64,000 nt of DNA from Oscillospiraceae bacterium (lineage in GTDB: Bacteria > Bacillota > Clostridia > Oscillospirales > SIG627), in the NCBI GenBank assembly GCA_015063985.1, contig SVTC01000002.1:62001-126000 (forward strand), given 5' to 3'. Made by a program: the position numbers and the translations under genes. The notes beneath the pieces were generated by a model that was not told the DNA's origin, made no database searches, and saw nothing but the letters and a program-made list of their open reading frames with translations. Below, piece after piece: positions 9,515-19,063 of the stretch (its first letter is position 1; the number at the start of each line of letters is the position of its first letter).

Positions 9515-10168
9515 TTAAAAATTCTTCAGCTCATCCTTAAGAACGCCCTTCAGATATTCACCGTAAATATCATAGCCGTCCTGACTAAAGTGAACTCCGT
9601 CCTTGATAAATATGTCCTTTCTCATAAGGGGCTCGCACTCAAAGGGATCGAAGAAGGTACAGTTGGGAGTCTTTTCGCAGAATTTTTTCATTTCGGCGTT
9701 TTGCCACTCTCTGTCCCTGAGGTACTCCTCATTCATATCCCTTTTGGGGTTAAATCCGCTTAAATAAATACGGCAATCGGGAAAATCGGTAAGAGTGTAG
9801 ATAATAACTCTCTGAGCAAGCTCCCAGGATTCCTTGGCGGAGTAACCGAAAGCCTCGTAATTACCAGGGCAATAGTATACCAACACCTTGGGCTCCAAGG
9901 GCTTTACCATTCTGTGATAATAATAGAGCTGATGCTCCGAGCAGCTCGAGCCAAATCCGCGGTTTACCGCACAAGGCTTTCCGCTTGCACCCAAAATACA
10001 TTCACGCAGCGGCTTCATACCGTATTTCGGATCCCAACGGGTGAAGTTGGAGGGTCCGTAGAACACTATCTGTCCCTTTTCAAGAGGCTGTGCCTCATAT
10101 GCTTGCACCGCGTTTTCCATGGAGTCCTTCCAGATCTCAATAAACCTTAATCCAACTTTTACAGGCAT
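9515..10168 (-). CDS. SGNH/GDSL-type hydrolase
   Basis: IVFYGPSNFTRW block I-like start, VYYCPGNYEAFGYS, KDGVHFSQDGYDIYGEYL C-terminal DxxH. Confidence 0.75.
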   Translation of the reverse strand: MPVKVGLRFIEIWKDSMENAVQAYEAQPLEKGQIVFYGPSNFTRWDPKYGMKPLRECILGASGKPCAVNRGFGSSCSEHQLYYYHRMVKPLEPKVLVYYCPGNYEAFGYSAKESWELAQRVIIYTLTDFPDCRIYLSGFNPKRDMNEEYLRDREWQNAEMKKFCEKTPNCTFFDPFECEPLMRKDIFIKDGVHFSQDGYDIYGEYLKGVLKDELKNF

Positions 10169-10303
10169 GGTTTTTTCTCCTTAGAAGAATTTCTTTTTTA
10201 TATCTTAGCACAGTAAAGGGTATTTTTCAATATAATTATTGAAAAAAGGAAAAAAATGTGCTATACTTTCCTATACAGATCCTCAAAGAAAAAGGAGAAA
10301 AAA

Positions 10304-10924
10304 ATGAAAACGCTCAAGCTTTTAGGCAAAAGGGTTGAGCTCGACCAATGCCCTGTTTTAATGGAATACAGTCCCGAGGAAAACTTCCTTGACAAATGGC
10401 AGGTAATGCTGGGAAATTGGGAATATTCCGACGGCTGGCTGATCGGCACCGAGCCCGGCAATCAAGGCGGAATACTCTTCTCAAGGGAAAGCTACGACGA
10501 AGACATAATCTTCAGCTTCACCGCCAAGACCGTACTTCCCGCAACAAGGGACGTCAACGCCCTTTTCTGCGCCCATTGGGATAAGGATATAGATTATCTG
10601 GGCAATGCATACATAATCGGCCTCAACGGCTGGTACGATCACAAAAGCGGCATAGAGCGCAGCCCCGAAACAGGTCTTCGCTGCCTTAACGATGCCTACC
10701 GATATACCCCCGGCTCCGAGGTAAGGATCACAACGGGCATTATCAAGGATCATCTTTTCCTTTATGCCGACGACACTCTTGTTACAGAGCTTATCGACCC
10801 CCATTATATCTCGGGCGGTCACGTAGGCTTTTCTCCCTATTGCACAAAGCTTGCAATAAAGGATATAAAGGTACAAAAGGCAGTCTATACTCCCATCCGA
10901 CAAAGCTACAATCCGGAATTTTAA
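10304..10924 (+). CDS. concanavalin-like / LamG-like domain protein, possibly carbohydrate-related
   Basis: Complete 206-aa frame from ATG 10304 with AAAGGAG RBS; GNWEYSDGWLIG..GGILFSRESYDEDIIFSFTAKT, TTGIIKDHLFLYADDTLVTELIDPHYISGGHVGF typical of beta-sandwich sugar-binding folds. Confidence 0.6.
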   Translation: MKTLKLLGKRVELDQCPVLMEYSPEENFLDKWQVMLGNWEYSDGWLIGTEPGNQGGILFSRESYDEDIIFSFTAKTVLPATRDVNALFCAHWDKDIDYLGNAYIIGLNGWYDHKSGIERSPETGLRCLNDAYRYTPGSEVRITTGIIKDHLFLYADDTLVTELIDPHYISGGHVGFSPYCTKLAIKDIKVQKAVYTPIRQSYNPEF

Positions 10925-10947
10925 ATATTATTTAAGGAGAATATAAA

Positions 10948-11172
10948 ATGGACATCAAACAAAAGATCACAGAGCTTACCGACAAGATCAAATCCGACCC
11001 CAAGCTTCTTGAGAGCTTCAAATCAGAGCCTATAAAGACAGTGGAATCCCTTATCGGCATCGACCTTCCCGACGATCAGATCAAGGGCCTTGTGGACGGA
11101 ATAAAGGCAAAGATCTCCCTCGGCGGCATCTCCGATGCACTGGGCGGTCTTGGCGGTCTTTTTAAGAAATAA
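10948..11172 (+). CDS. small protein with NHLP-like leader sequence and Gly-rich C-terminus
   Basis: 74 aa: MDIKQKITELTDKIKSDPKLLESFKSEPIKTVESLIGIDLPDDQIKGLVDGIKAKISLGGISDALGGLGGLFKK; good RBS AAGGAG. Confidence 0.7.
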   Translation: MDIKQKITELTDKIKSDPKLLESFKSEPIKTVESLIGIDLPDDQIKGLVDGIKAKISLGGISDALGGLGGLFKK

Positions 11173-11184
11173 GACCAAATAAAA

Positions 11185-11230
11185 AAGGATGGTTCATTGG
11201 CTCAACGCCTTTGATCCATCCTTATTTTTT
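11185..11230. terminator. bidirectional intrinsic terminator
   Basis: AAGGATGG...CCATCCTT followed by ATTTTTTATT, preceded by AAAAAA. Confidence 0.7.
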
Positions 11231-12905
11231 ATTCTCTGCCGTCTAAAAGCTCTATGGCGTTTTGCCTTGCGGTCTCGGTAACGTTTATGCCTCCCAGTAT
11301 CCTGCTCAGCTCCTCGATGCGCTCTGCTCTGCCCAGCTTTCTTGCGCTGCTGACGGTATTTTCACCGTCAAAGGCCTTTTCAAGCTTATAATGCTCCGAG
11401 GCAAGGGATGCTATCTGCGCCGAATGGGTAACGGCTATTATCTGGTTCGTCTTTGCCATTTCCGAAAGCAAAATGCCTATTTTTCTGGAGGTCTTTCCCG
11501 AAATACCGGTGTCGATCTCATCAAAGATCAGGGTCGCGCTTTCTTTTTTTGTGGCAAGAGCGCTTTTCAGCGCCAGCATTACTCTTCCGAGCTCACCGCC
11601 GGAGGCAATATTACCCAGCGGACAAGCATCCTCGCCCTCATTGGTACGGATATAAAAGCTGACCCTGCTCCTTCCCTGAGGACAAAGCTCTTCCTCGGGA
11701 ATAAATTTCACAAGGAACAAAGCCTTTTCCATATCAAGGAACTCAAGCCTTGCTTTTACCTCTCTTTCAAGAATTCCTCCAAGAGCCATTCTTGACGCCT
11801 CCAGCTTTCCGGCAACAGTAAGGGCAAGCTTTTTCTGCTCCTCCAGCTGCTTTTCAAGCCTTCCGATGGCATTTGCACTGTCGTTTATAAGCTCAAATTC
11901 CTCCTTTGAGCTTTCAAGAAGCTCTATAAGCTCCTTTTCATTGCAGGAATACTTCTTTTTCAAGCGCCTGATGAGATTGATCCTATCGCTGATCTTTTCC
12001 ATCAGCTTCTCATTGCTGTCACCGTCATCGGGACATATTCCGTCAAGCTCCTCCATAAGAGCCTCAAGCTCAAAGCCAAGCTGCTCAAATCTTTGGGAAA
12101 GCCTGCTTATACTCTCGCCAACGTCTCCCAATGCCGCAAGCTTTGCACTTGCAAGCATGATCCTTTCTCTTGCACCCTTTTGCTTTTCGCTTCCGTTTAC
12201 CGCAGTGCGAACGTACTGTGCGGCGGCACTCAGCTTACCCGAGTTTTCCAGGAGGCGATACTTTTCCCAAAGTCTGTCCTCCTCGTCGTGCTTGACGTTA
12301 GCAGCGCTCAGCTCCTTTACAAGGGTACGCAGATAATCCTTTTTCATTCTGCCTTCGGTAACCGTACGGCGGGTATCCTCCAGCTTTTTCTTAAGCTCGC
12401 AGTACCTCTCGTATTCCTTTTCGTAGTTCTCCAAAAGCAAAAGATGATCGCCGTCTCCCAAGCCGTCCACGTATCCGCAGTGATTCTGACTGTCGGCAAG
12501 AGAGTGAGTTTTGTGCTGACTGTGCATATGCAAAAGCTCCGCACCCACAGATCTGAGCACTGCAAGGCTGACCGCCTCGGAATTGACAAAGCATCTGGAT
12601 CTGCCGTCTGAGCTTATCCTTCTGCCAAGAGAAACACAGCTTTCCCCGTCTCCCAAGCCCATTTCCTCAAGCTTTTTGGAAAGCTCCGGGGATATACCGT
12701 CAAAAAGAGCCGTGACCTTACATTCATTTTCTCCCTTGCTTACAAAGCCCGCCGGAGTTTTTTCTCCGCAAAGAAGCCCCAAAGCGGTTACGAAAACACT
12801 CTTTCCCGCTCCCGTTTCACCTGTCACCGCACAAAATCCGCCGTCGAAGGCAAGCTTTGCAGATCTGAGCAAAGCCGCATTAACAACGTTTATTTCGCAG
12901 ATCAT
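11229..12905 (-). CDS. recN: DNA repair protein RecN
   Basis: GETGAGKSVFVTALGLLCGEK, NIASGGELGRVMLALKSALA, TLIFDEIDTGISGKTSRKIG. Confidence 0.95.
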   Translation of the reverse strand: MICEINVVNAALLRSAKLAFDGGFCAVTGETGAGKSVFVTALGLLCGEKTPAGFVSKGENECKVTALFDGISPELSKKLEEMGLGDGESCVSLGRRISSDGRSRCFVNSEAVSLAVLRSVGAELLHMHSQHKTHSLADSQNHCGYVDGLGDGDHLLLLENYEKEYERYCELKKKLEDTRRTVTEGRMKKDYLRTLVKELSAANVKHDEEDRLWEKYRLLENSGKLSAAAQYVRTAVNGSEKQKGARERIMLASAKLAALGDVGESISRLSQRFEQLGFELEALMEELDGICPDDGDSNEKLMEKISDRINLIRRLKKKYSCNEKELIELLESSKEEFELINDSANAIGRLEKQLEEQKKLALTVAGKLEASRMALGGILEREVKARLEFLDMEKALFLVKFIPEEELCPQGRSRVSFYIRTNEGEDACPLGNIASGGELGRVMLALKSALATKKESATLIFDEIDTGISGKTSRKIGILLSEMAKTNQIIAVTHSAQIASLASEHYKLEKAFDGENTVSSARKLGRAERIEELSRILGGINVTETARQNAIELLDGRE

Positions 12906-13378
12906 TTCCTTATTGCTCCCATACCGATAAGCTCCTGAAGCTTTCTGATAACGTTATCGACCTCAGTAATGTCACTTACTGCCAGAAACACGGTGTCGTC
13001 GCCCGCAATGGAGCCCGCTATCTGCTTATAGCCCTGAGAATCTATTGCGGCACAAGCCGCCTGAGCCGCACCGGGAATGGTCTTAACTATTACAAGATTT
13101 CCCGCACCCGCCACGCTGAGAGCCACTTGCCCAAGCACCGTGCGGAATTTTCCCTTCTCCTGATATTCTATGCCCGTTTCGGCAACTGTGGCATATTTAT
13201 ACCTTCCGTCCGACAAGGCAACCTTGGTAAGTCTGAGCTTTTTTATGTCTCTGGATACCGTCGCCTGAGTTACGTCGTAGCCGTCCTCCTTCAAAAGAGC
13301 CTGAAGCTCCTCCTGAGTCTCTATCTCTCTTTCCTTGACAAGCTCAACTATTCTTGTCTGTCTGGGATTCTTTGACAT
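12902..13378 (-). CDS. argR: arginine repressor ArgR
   Basis: RQTRIVELVKEREIETQEELQALLKEDGYDVTQATVSRDIKKLRL; C-terminal GTIAGDDT-like IAGSIAGDDTVFLAV. Confidence 0.95.
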   Translation of the reverse strand: MSKNPRQTRIVELVKEREIETQEELQALLKEDGYDVTQATVSRDIKKLRLTKVALSDGRYKYATVAETGIEYQEKGKFRTVLGQVALSVAGAGNLVIVKTIPGAAQAACAAIDSQGYKQIAGSIAGDDTVFLAVSDITEVDNVIRKLQELIGMGAIRK

Positions 13379-13398
13379 TTCTCTTTACCCTTCCTTTT

Positions 13399-14229
13399 TT
13401 ACATAGAAAAATAATTCTTAACCGCAGAATAAAACTGTCTGTCATGCAAAACCACAAGCTTGGCACAGGTATTGGATGCCCTGATCGTAAGCTTGCTTCG
13501 AGAGTCAAAATTCGAAAAATATTTTCCGTCGACGTATACGCTTGCCACTGCATCCGTTTCGTCAATGCAAAGCTCGCTGTCCCTGCCGAATACTATAGGT
13601 CTTGCACCCAAGGAGTGGGCGCAGATGGGTACCGACAAAATAAGCTCCAGCCCCGGATCCATAACTGGACCGCCCGCCGACAGAGAGTAGGCAGTGGAGC
13701 CTGTGGGTGTGGATATGATTATACCGTCGGCTCTGAAGGTTCCCAGACTTCTTCCGTTTTCGCTCAGAGAAAGGCTCAACATCTTCTTTTGTATCTGATG
13801 ACAGACAACAACGTCGTTAAGCGCCGTCTCCGCCAAGCCGCCGTTTATGCTGACGTCAAGCATCATTCGCTTTTCACAGCTGTAGTCACCCTCAAAAAGC
13901 TTTTTTAAAAGCTCCAGCTCTCCAAGCTCAACACCGCTCATATATCCTACCTTGCCCATATTTACTCCAAGGATCGGAATGTCCCTTTTACTGCAGGGCT
14001 TTGCGGCTGAAAGTATGGTGCCGTCCCCGCCGATCACCACGGTCAGCTCGGTTCCCTCAAGAAGCTCATCCAAGGTCTCGCACTGCCTTACGTATTGGGG
14101 AGCCTTTGGCATATCGCTTGACCTCACCTTTAGCTCGGCTCCGTATTGATGTAAGATCTCAGCCACCCTAATGCTGACCGCAAAATCATGATCCTTTTTC
14201 TGATTGGGCCACAGGGCAATGTTTTTCAT
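13399..14229 (-). CDS. nadK: NAD kinase
   Basis: VVIGGDGTILSAAK, LGVNMGKVGYM, ADGIIISTPTGSTAYSLSAGGP. Confidence 0.95.
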   Translation of the reverse strand: MKNIALWPNQKKDHDFAVSIRVAEILHQYGAELKVRSSDMPKAPQYVRQCETLDELLEGTELTVVIGGDGTILSAAKPCSKRDIPILGVNMGKVGYMSGVELGELELLKKLFEGDYSCEKRMMLDVSINGGLAETALNDVVVCHQIQKKMLSLSLSENGRSLGTFRADGIIISTPTGSTAYSLSAGGPVMDPGLELILSVPICAHSLGARPIVFGRDSELCIDETDAVASVYVDGKYFSNFDSRSKLTIRASNTCAKLVVLHDRQFYSAVKNYFSM

Positions 14230-14235
14230 TATTGT

Positions 14236-14976
14236 TCACGTCTCCTTTTTTCTTTTGACGCTGTACTGCAAAAATTCCTTGTTACCGTCTCCGCCCTCTA
14301 TGGGGGATTCTATAATTCCCTTTATTTCAAAGCCCCTTTCCTCAAGCTTAAGCTTAAGACCGTGGCAAGCGCTTTGAATAGCCGCAGGCTTTTTCACAAT
14401 GCCGTTTTTCCCCAGATTCTCTCTTCCCACCTCAAATTGGGGCTTTATCAGGGAAACGAACTCTCCGCCCTCGGGCAGAATATCAAATACCGCATCGTAA
14501 AGAAGAGCCTGGCTGATAAAGCTTACGTCCATAACTACCATCTGCACAGCCTCGGGAAAGCTATCCCGACCAAGCTCTCTGGCATTGGTATTTTCCATTA
14601 CCGCCACTCTTTTATCAAATCTAAGCTTGGGGTGGAGCTGAGCGGTTCCAACGTCCACGCAATATGCCTTTTTTGCTCCTCTTTGAAGCATACAGTGGGA
14701 AAAGCCTCCGGTGCTTGCTCCTATATCGCAAAATACCTTACCCTCAACGTCGATACCAAAGGCATCCAGAGCCGCCTCCAGCTTAAGACCGCCTCGGCTG
14801 ACGTATCTTGTAAGGGGCGAATCCTTAACCTCTATAAGACAAAAGGTCTCCAGCTCCTCGGAGGGCTTTTTAACCTTGATCCCGTTGGCAAAGACCCTTC
14901 CCTCGCGAATAAGCTTTCCCGCAAGAGTCCTGCTTTCACAGTGCCCGTAAAGGTGCAAAAGAACGTCCGCCCTCAT
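14236..14976 (-). CDS. tlyA: TlyA family RNA methyltransferase / hemolysin-like
   Basis: S4 N-terminus; YVSRGGLKLEAALDAFGIDVEGKVFCDIGASTGGFSHCMLQRGAKK. Confidence 0.92.
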   Translation of the reverse strand: MRADVLLHLYGHCESRTLAGKLIREGRVFANGIKVKKPSEELETFCLIEVKDSPLTRYVSRGGLKLEAALDAFGIDVEGKVFCDIGASTGGFSHCMLQRGAKKAYCVDVGTAQLHPKLRFDKRVAVMENTNARELGRDSFPEAVQMVVMDVSFISQALLYDAVFDILPEGGEFVSLIKPQFEVGRENLGKNGIVKKPAAIQSACHGLKLKLEERGFEIKGIIESPIEGGDGNKEFLQYSVKRKKET

Positions 14977-16817
14977 TTCAAAAGCTCCTTTGCTCTTTCA
15001 TATAGGCTTTGCTTATCCAGCCCGCAAAGGCTGTAAAGAGTGTCCACCTTGCCGTGGCACACCTTTGAGTCTATGGCGCATATATCCATTTTATCGGCAT
15101 CGCATACTATTTTTCCCGTGGCTATCTGAGTGACTGCCCACTGAGAAAAGCCGCCGATCTTAACGCCCTCTTCGCAGAACAAAAGCCTTTTTGCTCCCCT
15201 TATCGCCTTCTCAAAGCAGGCTATATCCAAGGGCTTTATACGGTTTATTTTAACCACTCTTGATAAGATCCCTTCCGCCTCAAGAAGCTCTTTAGCTTCG
15301 AGGCATCTCTCGGTCTGTCTGCCGTAGCAGATCATCGCCAGCTCTCCCTCACCGAAGCTTTCAACGTCCTCAGTGCAGTCAAAGCATTGAAGAGCTCTTT
15401 GACTTTGTCCGCCCTTGGGGATCCTGACAATGGCGGGAGAGGAGAGCCTCGATTCCTTTTTAAGAAGCTTCTCAAGGGAGCTTACCGCCTCCTTGAAGGT
15501 AGCGGGAGAATAAATATACACCCCCGGCATACTCATGGTCATAGCCACGTCGTATATTCCGTGATGGGTGGGACCGTCCTCGCCCACCAAGCCTGCTCGG
15601 TCAAGCACGGTAACCGTCCCCAGCTCCTGAAGAACACAGTCGTGCCAGAACTGATCGTAGGCTCTTTGAAAGAAGGTTGAATACACGCAAAATACGGGCA
15701 AAAGCCCTCCTGCCGCCATTGCCGCGGCACTGGTCTGAGCATGCTCCTCGGCAATTCCCACGTCGAAAAATCTATCGGGAAACCTTTGCGCAAAGTCGCT
15801 GAGACCGACACCGTCCGTCATTGCCGCAGTGATTGCCACCAGGTCGGGATTCTCCTCTGCCATTCTGCAAAGAGTCTCACCCACGACCGATGAAAAGTCT
15901 TGCTTATCAGAGCTTTGCTTCTTTTTTGCCGATCCGACACTGTGAAAGCGCGAGGGATCGTTTTCCGCAGGCTCATAGCCCTTTCCCTTAACGGTATACA
16001 GATGAACGATACAAGGTCCCTGATGACGCTTTGCCGCCCTCAAAAGCCTCTCCACGGTTTTAAGATCGTTTCCGTCGCTTGGGCCGAAATATCTTATGCC
16101 GTACATTTCAAAAAGATTGCTTTGCGCCAGCATCATTCTTTTAAGCCTTGTTTTCAGCCTGATTATCGCCCTTGCAAGGGGCTTTCCCAGAAGAGGTATC
16201 CTCATCATTGCTCTTCTGCTCTTATCCATAAGCTCGTAATAGCCGTCACCGGAGCGGATCTTGTTAAGATAGCCGGACAGTGCTCCCACCGAGGGTGATA
16301 TGCTCATCTCATTATCATTGAGGATGATTATAAGCCTATCATCCCTTTTTACGTTATTAAGAGCCTCGAATACCATTCCGCCGGTAAAGGCGCCGTCGCC
16401 TATTACGGCAACCGAATACGCCCCCGTATTTTTAAGCTTCGCACTTTGTGCATATCCCAATGCCGCGCTGATGCCCGTAGAGCTGTGGCCCACACCGAAG
16501 GCATCAAACTCACTTTCCTCCATTTTCGGAAAGCCGCTTATCCCGCCGAGCTGCCTGAGATCTCCGAATTTCTCCGCTCTGTCAGTCAGAGTCTTATGTA
16601 CGTAGCTTTGGTGACCCGTATCGTAAATGATCTTATCCGTAGGCAGATCAAAGCATCTTGACAGAGCAAGGGATATTTCAACTATCCCCAGATTGCTGGC
16701 AAGATGACCGCCCGTCTTACTGACGTTTTCTATTAAATGGCGCCTTATTTCTTCACAAAGCTCCGCGGCTTGACTATCGTTTAAGGCCTTTAGTTCCTGC
16801 TGAGTATATTGCTTCAT
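14973..16817 (-). CDS. dxs: 1-deoxy-D-xylulose-5-phosphate synthase
   Basis: GGHLASNLGIVEISLAL, YDTGHQSYVHK, GDGAFTGGMVFEALN, DRAGLVGEDGPTHHG; start MKQYTQQEL at 16817 preferred. Confidence 0.95.
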   Translation of the reverse strand: MKQYTQQELKALNDSQAAELCEEIRRHLIENVSKTGGHLASNLGIVEISLALSRCFDLPTDKIIYDTGHQSYVHKTLTDRAEKFGDLRQLGGISGFPKMEESEFDAFGVGHSSTGISAALGYAQSAKLKNTGAYSVAVIGDGAFTGGMVFEALNNVKRDDRLIIILNDNEMSISPSVGALSGYLNKIRSGDGYYELMDKSRRAMMRIPLLGKPLARAIIRLKTRLKRMMLAQSNLFEMYGIRYFGPSDGNDLKTVERLLRAAKRHQGPCIVHLYTVKGKGYEPAENDPSRFHSVGSAKKKQSSDKQDFSSVVGETLCRMAEENPDLVAITAAMTDGVGLSDFAQRFPDRFFDVGIAEEHAQTSAAAMAAGGLLPVFCVYSTFFQRAYDQFWHDCVLQELGTVTVLDRAGLVGEDGPTHHGIYDVAMTMSMPGVYIYSPATFKEAVSSLEKLLKKESRLSSPAIVRIPKGGQSQRALQCFDCTEDVESFGEGELAMICYGRQTERCLEAKELLEAEGILSRVVKINRIKPLDIACFEKAIRGAKRLLFCEEGVKIGGFSQWAVTQIATGKIVCDADKMDICAIDSKVCHGKVDTLYSLCGLDKQSLYERAKELLK

Positions 16818-17054
16818 TATCTCTCCGTGCCCCCTTTCGGGAGCATAGTGTTTTATATTAAGCTCTCCGATCCAAAACGACCGTAAAAAGTATAACAATG
16901 CTTAGTTTTTCGATTTGAACAAAAACCGTGCAAGTTTATTTTATCATATAAATTATAAAAATACAACACTATTTTGATTTTATTAAATAAAAATACAAAA
17001 TATCAAAGCAAAGAAAAATCTTTAAATAAAAACAGGTAAATATAATGAAAATAA

Positions 17055-17084
17055 GTTGCAAAAAAATGAATATTATGCTATACT
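17055..17084 (+). promoter_or_regulatory. sigma-A-type promoter for nagA
   Basis: TTGCAA-18 bp-TATACT. Confidence 0.45.
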
Positions 17085-17112
17085 GATAAGAGTCAAAAAG
17101 GAGGCGATCGAA

Positions 17113-18255
17113 ATGAAAGCCGTAAAAGCAATAATAAACGCTAAAATAGTTTTTCCAAACAAGATAAAGGAAGGCTGTTTGGTATTCAATGACAAGATTA
17201 TCGGCGCCTACGACTTCCTTCCTCAAGGCTTTGAGGGTGAGGTCATCGATGCCGACGGAGGGTATCTCTGCCCCGGTCTTATAGACGTTCATACCCACGG
17301 ATATATGGGTATAGAATACACCGATGCCGATATGGAAAAGAACCTGAAAATATTAAGATCACTGCCTCAGCACGGCGTAACCGGGCTTCTTCCCACGGTT
17401 ATGACAGTGAAGAAAGAGCTTATGGAAAGCTCCTTTGCCGCTCTGGAGCCTCTGATAAAAAAAGAAGGCACGGGTGCTGTGGTTTTAGGCATAAACAGTG
17501 AAGGACCCTTTATAAATCCCGAAAAAAAGGGCGCACAGGATGAGAACGGAATACAAAGCTTCGATGCGGATTGGATACTCTCCCACAAAAACAGCATTCG
17601 CATTATAACCGTAGCTCCCGAAATGCCCGGATTTGAAGCCTTTGCCGAAAGGATCTGCCAAAATTCATCTATCATCCTCAGCGCGGGCCATACCAACGCC
17701 ACCGCCGAAGACATAATCCGCAGTGCCGATCTGGGACTTAAAAACGTAACTCATCTTTTCAACGCCATGAGCCCTCTGGGTCACAGAGCTCCCGGTACGG
17801 CGGGAGCCGCGCTTACCGATTCCAGGCTCTATTGCGAGCTGATTTGCGACGGATTCCACGTTAACAGCCTGCTTTTCGATACAGTCCGCAGACTCAAGGG
17901 TGACAAGCTTTGTCTTATCACCGACAGTGTCCGTCCCGCAGGTCTTCCCGACGGAAGGTACGATAACGGCTTTTCCTATATCACAAAAACCGGAATTCAG
18001 TGTCTGCTTCCAAACGGTACCATTGCAGGAAGCGTGCTGACAATGAATCTTGCTGTCAAAAACTTCTACGAAAGCACCGGCTGCCCCCTTTGGGAAGCGG
18101 TCAACGCCGCCTCACTCAACCCCGCAAGACTTCTGGGCGAGGATGGAAGCATAGGCTCTATCGAGGCAGGAAAGGACAGCGACCTTGTTATCTTTGACAA
18201 GGATTTCAACACAGTAAAAACATTTATAAAAGGAGATACAGTATATGAACATTAA
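17113..18255 (+). CDS. nagA: N-acetylglucosamine-6-phosphate deacetylase
   Basis: CPGLIDVHTHGYMGIEYTDA, SEGPFINPEKKGAQ, HLFNAMSPLGHRAPG, LICDGFHV. Confidence 0.95.
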   Translation: MKAVKAIINAKIVFPNKIKEGCLVFNDKIIGAYDFLPQGFEGEVIDADGGYLCPGLIDVHTHGYMGIEYTDADMEKNLKILRSLPQHGVTGLLPTVMTVKKELMESSFAALEPLIKKEGTGAVVLGINSEGPFINPEKKGAQDENGIQSFDADWILSHKNSIRIITVAPEMPGFEAFAERICQNSSIILSAGHTNATAEDIIRSADLGLKNVTHLFNAMSPLGHRAPGTAGAALTDSRLYCELICDGFHVNSLLFDTVRRLKGDKLCLITDSVRPAGLPDGRYDNGFSYITKTGIQCLLPNGTIAGSVLTMNLAVKNFYESTGCPLWEAVNAASLNPARLLGEDGSIGSIEAGKDSDLVIFDKDFNTVKTFIKGDTVYEH

Positions 18256-19027
18256 GCTTCTCACTCACCCCACAATGAAAAACGTCCGTGTTTTCGTTTG
18301 CGAAAACTACGATGAGCTCAGCGAAAAGGCAGCTGCCATTGTCGGCGGTGCAATGCAGCAAAAGGACGGCTTCATCCTCGGACTTGCAACAGGCTCCTCT
18401 CCCGTAGGACTCTATCAGGGTCTTATCAAGCAGTACGAGGAGGGCGTTTTGGACTTTTCTAAGGTTAAAAGCTACAATCTTGACGAGTACTATCCCATCG
18501 CTCCCGAGAACGATCAGAGCTACGTTTACTTTATGAACAAAAACCTTTTCGACCACGTTAACATCGACAAGGCAAACGTTCATCTTCCCGACGGCAACGC
18601 CGCAGACGTTGAAAAGGCTTGCAGTGACTACGAAAAGGAGATCAGCGACCTCGGCGGAGTTGACCTTCAGGTTCTTGGAATCGGCTCCAACGGTCATATC
18701 GGCTTTAACGAGCCCTGCGACGAGTTTGTAGGTCCCACACACGTGGTTACTCTTACCGAAAACACCATAAAGGACAACTCCCGTTTCTTTGCAAGTGCCG
18801 ACCTTGTTCCCCGCAAGGCTGTCAGCATGGGTATCGGAACCATTATGAACGCAAAGCAGATCGTTCTTGTTGCCAACGGAAAGAACAAGGCAGATGCCAT
18901 CAAGGCCGCTCTTGAGGGCCCCGTTGTTCCCGGCGTTCCCGCTTCCGTTTTGCAGTTCCACAAGAACGTTACCTTCGTTCTTGACAAGGATGCCGCATCA
19001 AAGCTGGAAATATTCAAGGAGAACTGA
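18245..19027 (+). CDS. nagB: glucosamine-6-phosphate deaminase
   Basis: LGLATGSSPVGLYQGL, YNLDEYYPI, GIGSNGHIGFNEP. Confidence 0.95.
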   Translation: MNIKLLTHPTMKNVRVFVCENYDELSEKAAAIVGGAMQQKDGFILGLATGSSPVGLYQGLIKQYEEGVLDFSKVKSYNLDEYYPIAPENDQSYVYFMNKNLFDHVNIDKANVHLPDGNAADVEKACSDYEKEISDLGGVDLQVLGIGSNGHIGFNEPCDEFVGPTHVVTLTENTIKDNSRFFASADLVPRKAVSMGIGTIMNAKQIVLVANGKNKADAIKAALEGPVVPGVPASVLQFHKNVTFVLDKDAASKLEIFKEN

Positions 19028-19030
19028 TTT

Positions 19031-19057
19031 GAAGCGGGGCTTTCGCCCCGCTTTTTT
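19031..19057 (+). terminator. intrinsic terminator
   Basis: AAGCGGGGC TTTC GCCCCGCTTTTTT. Confidence 0.9.
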
Positions 19058-19063
19058 AAAGCT

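Noticed and set aside
8822-9763. ORFs of 66-103 aa in the 8.8-9.7 kb region
   Set aside because: Overlapping frames in a repeat-rich spacer or antisense to the SGNH gene; no recognisable domain.
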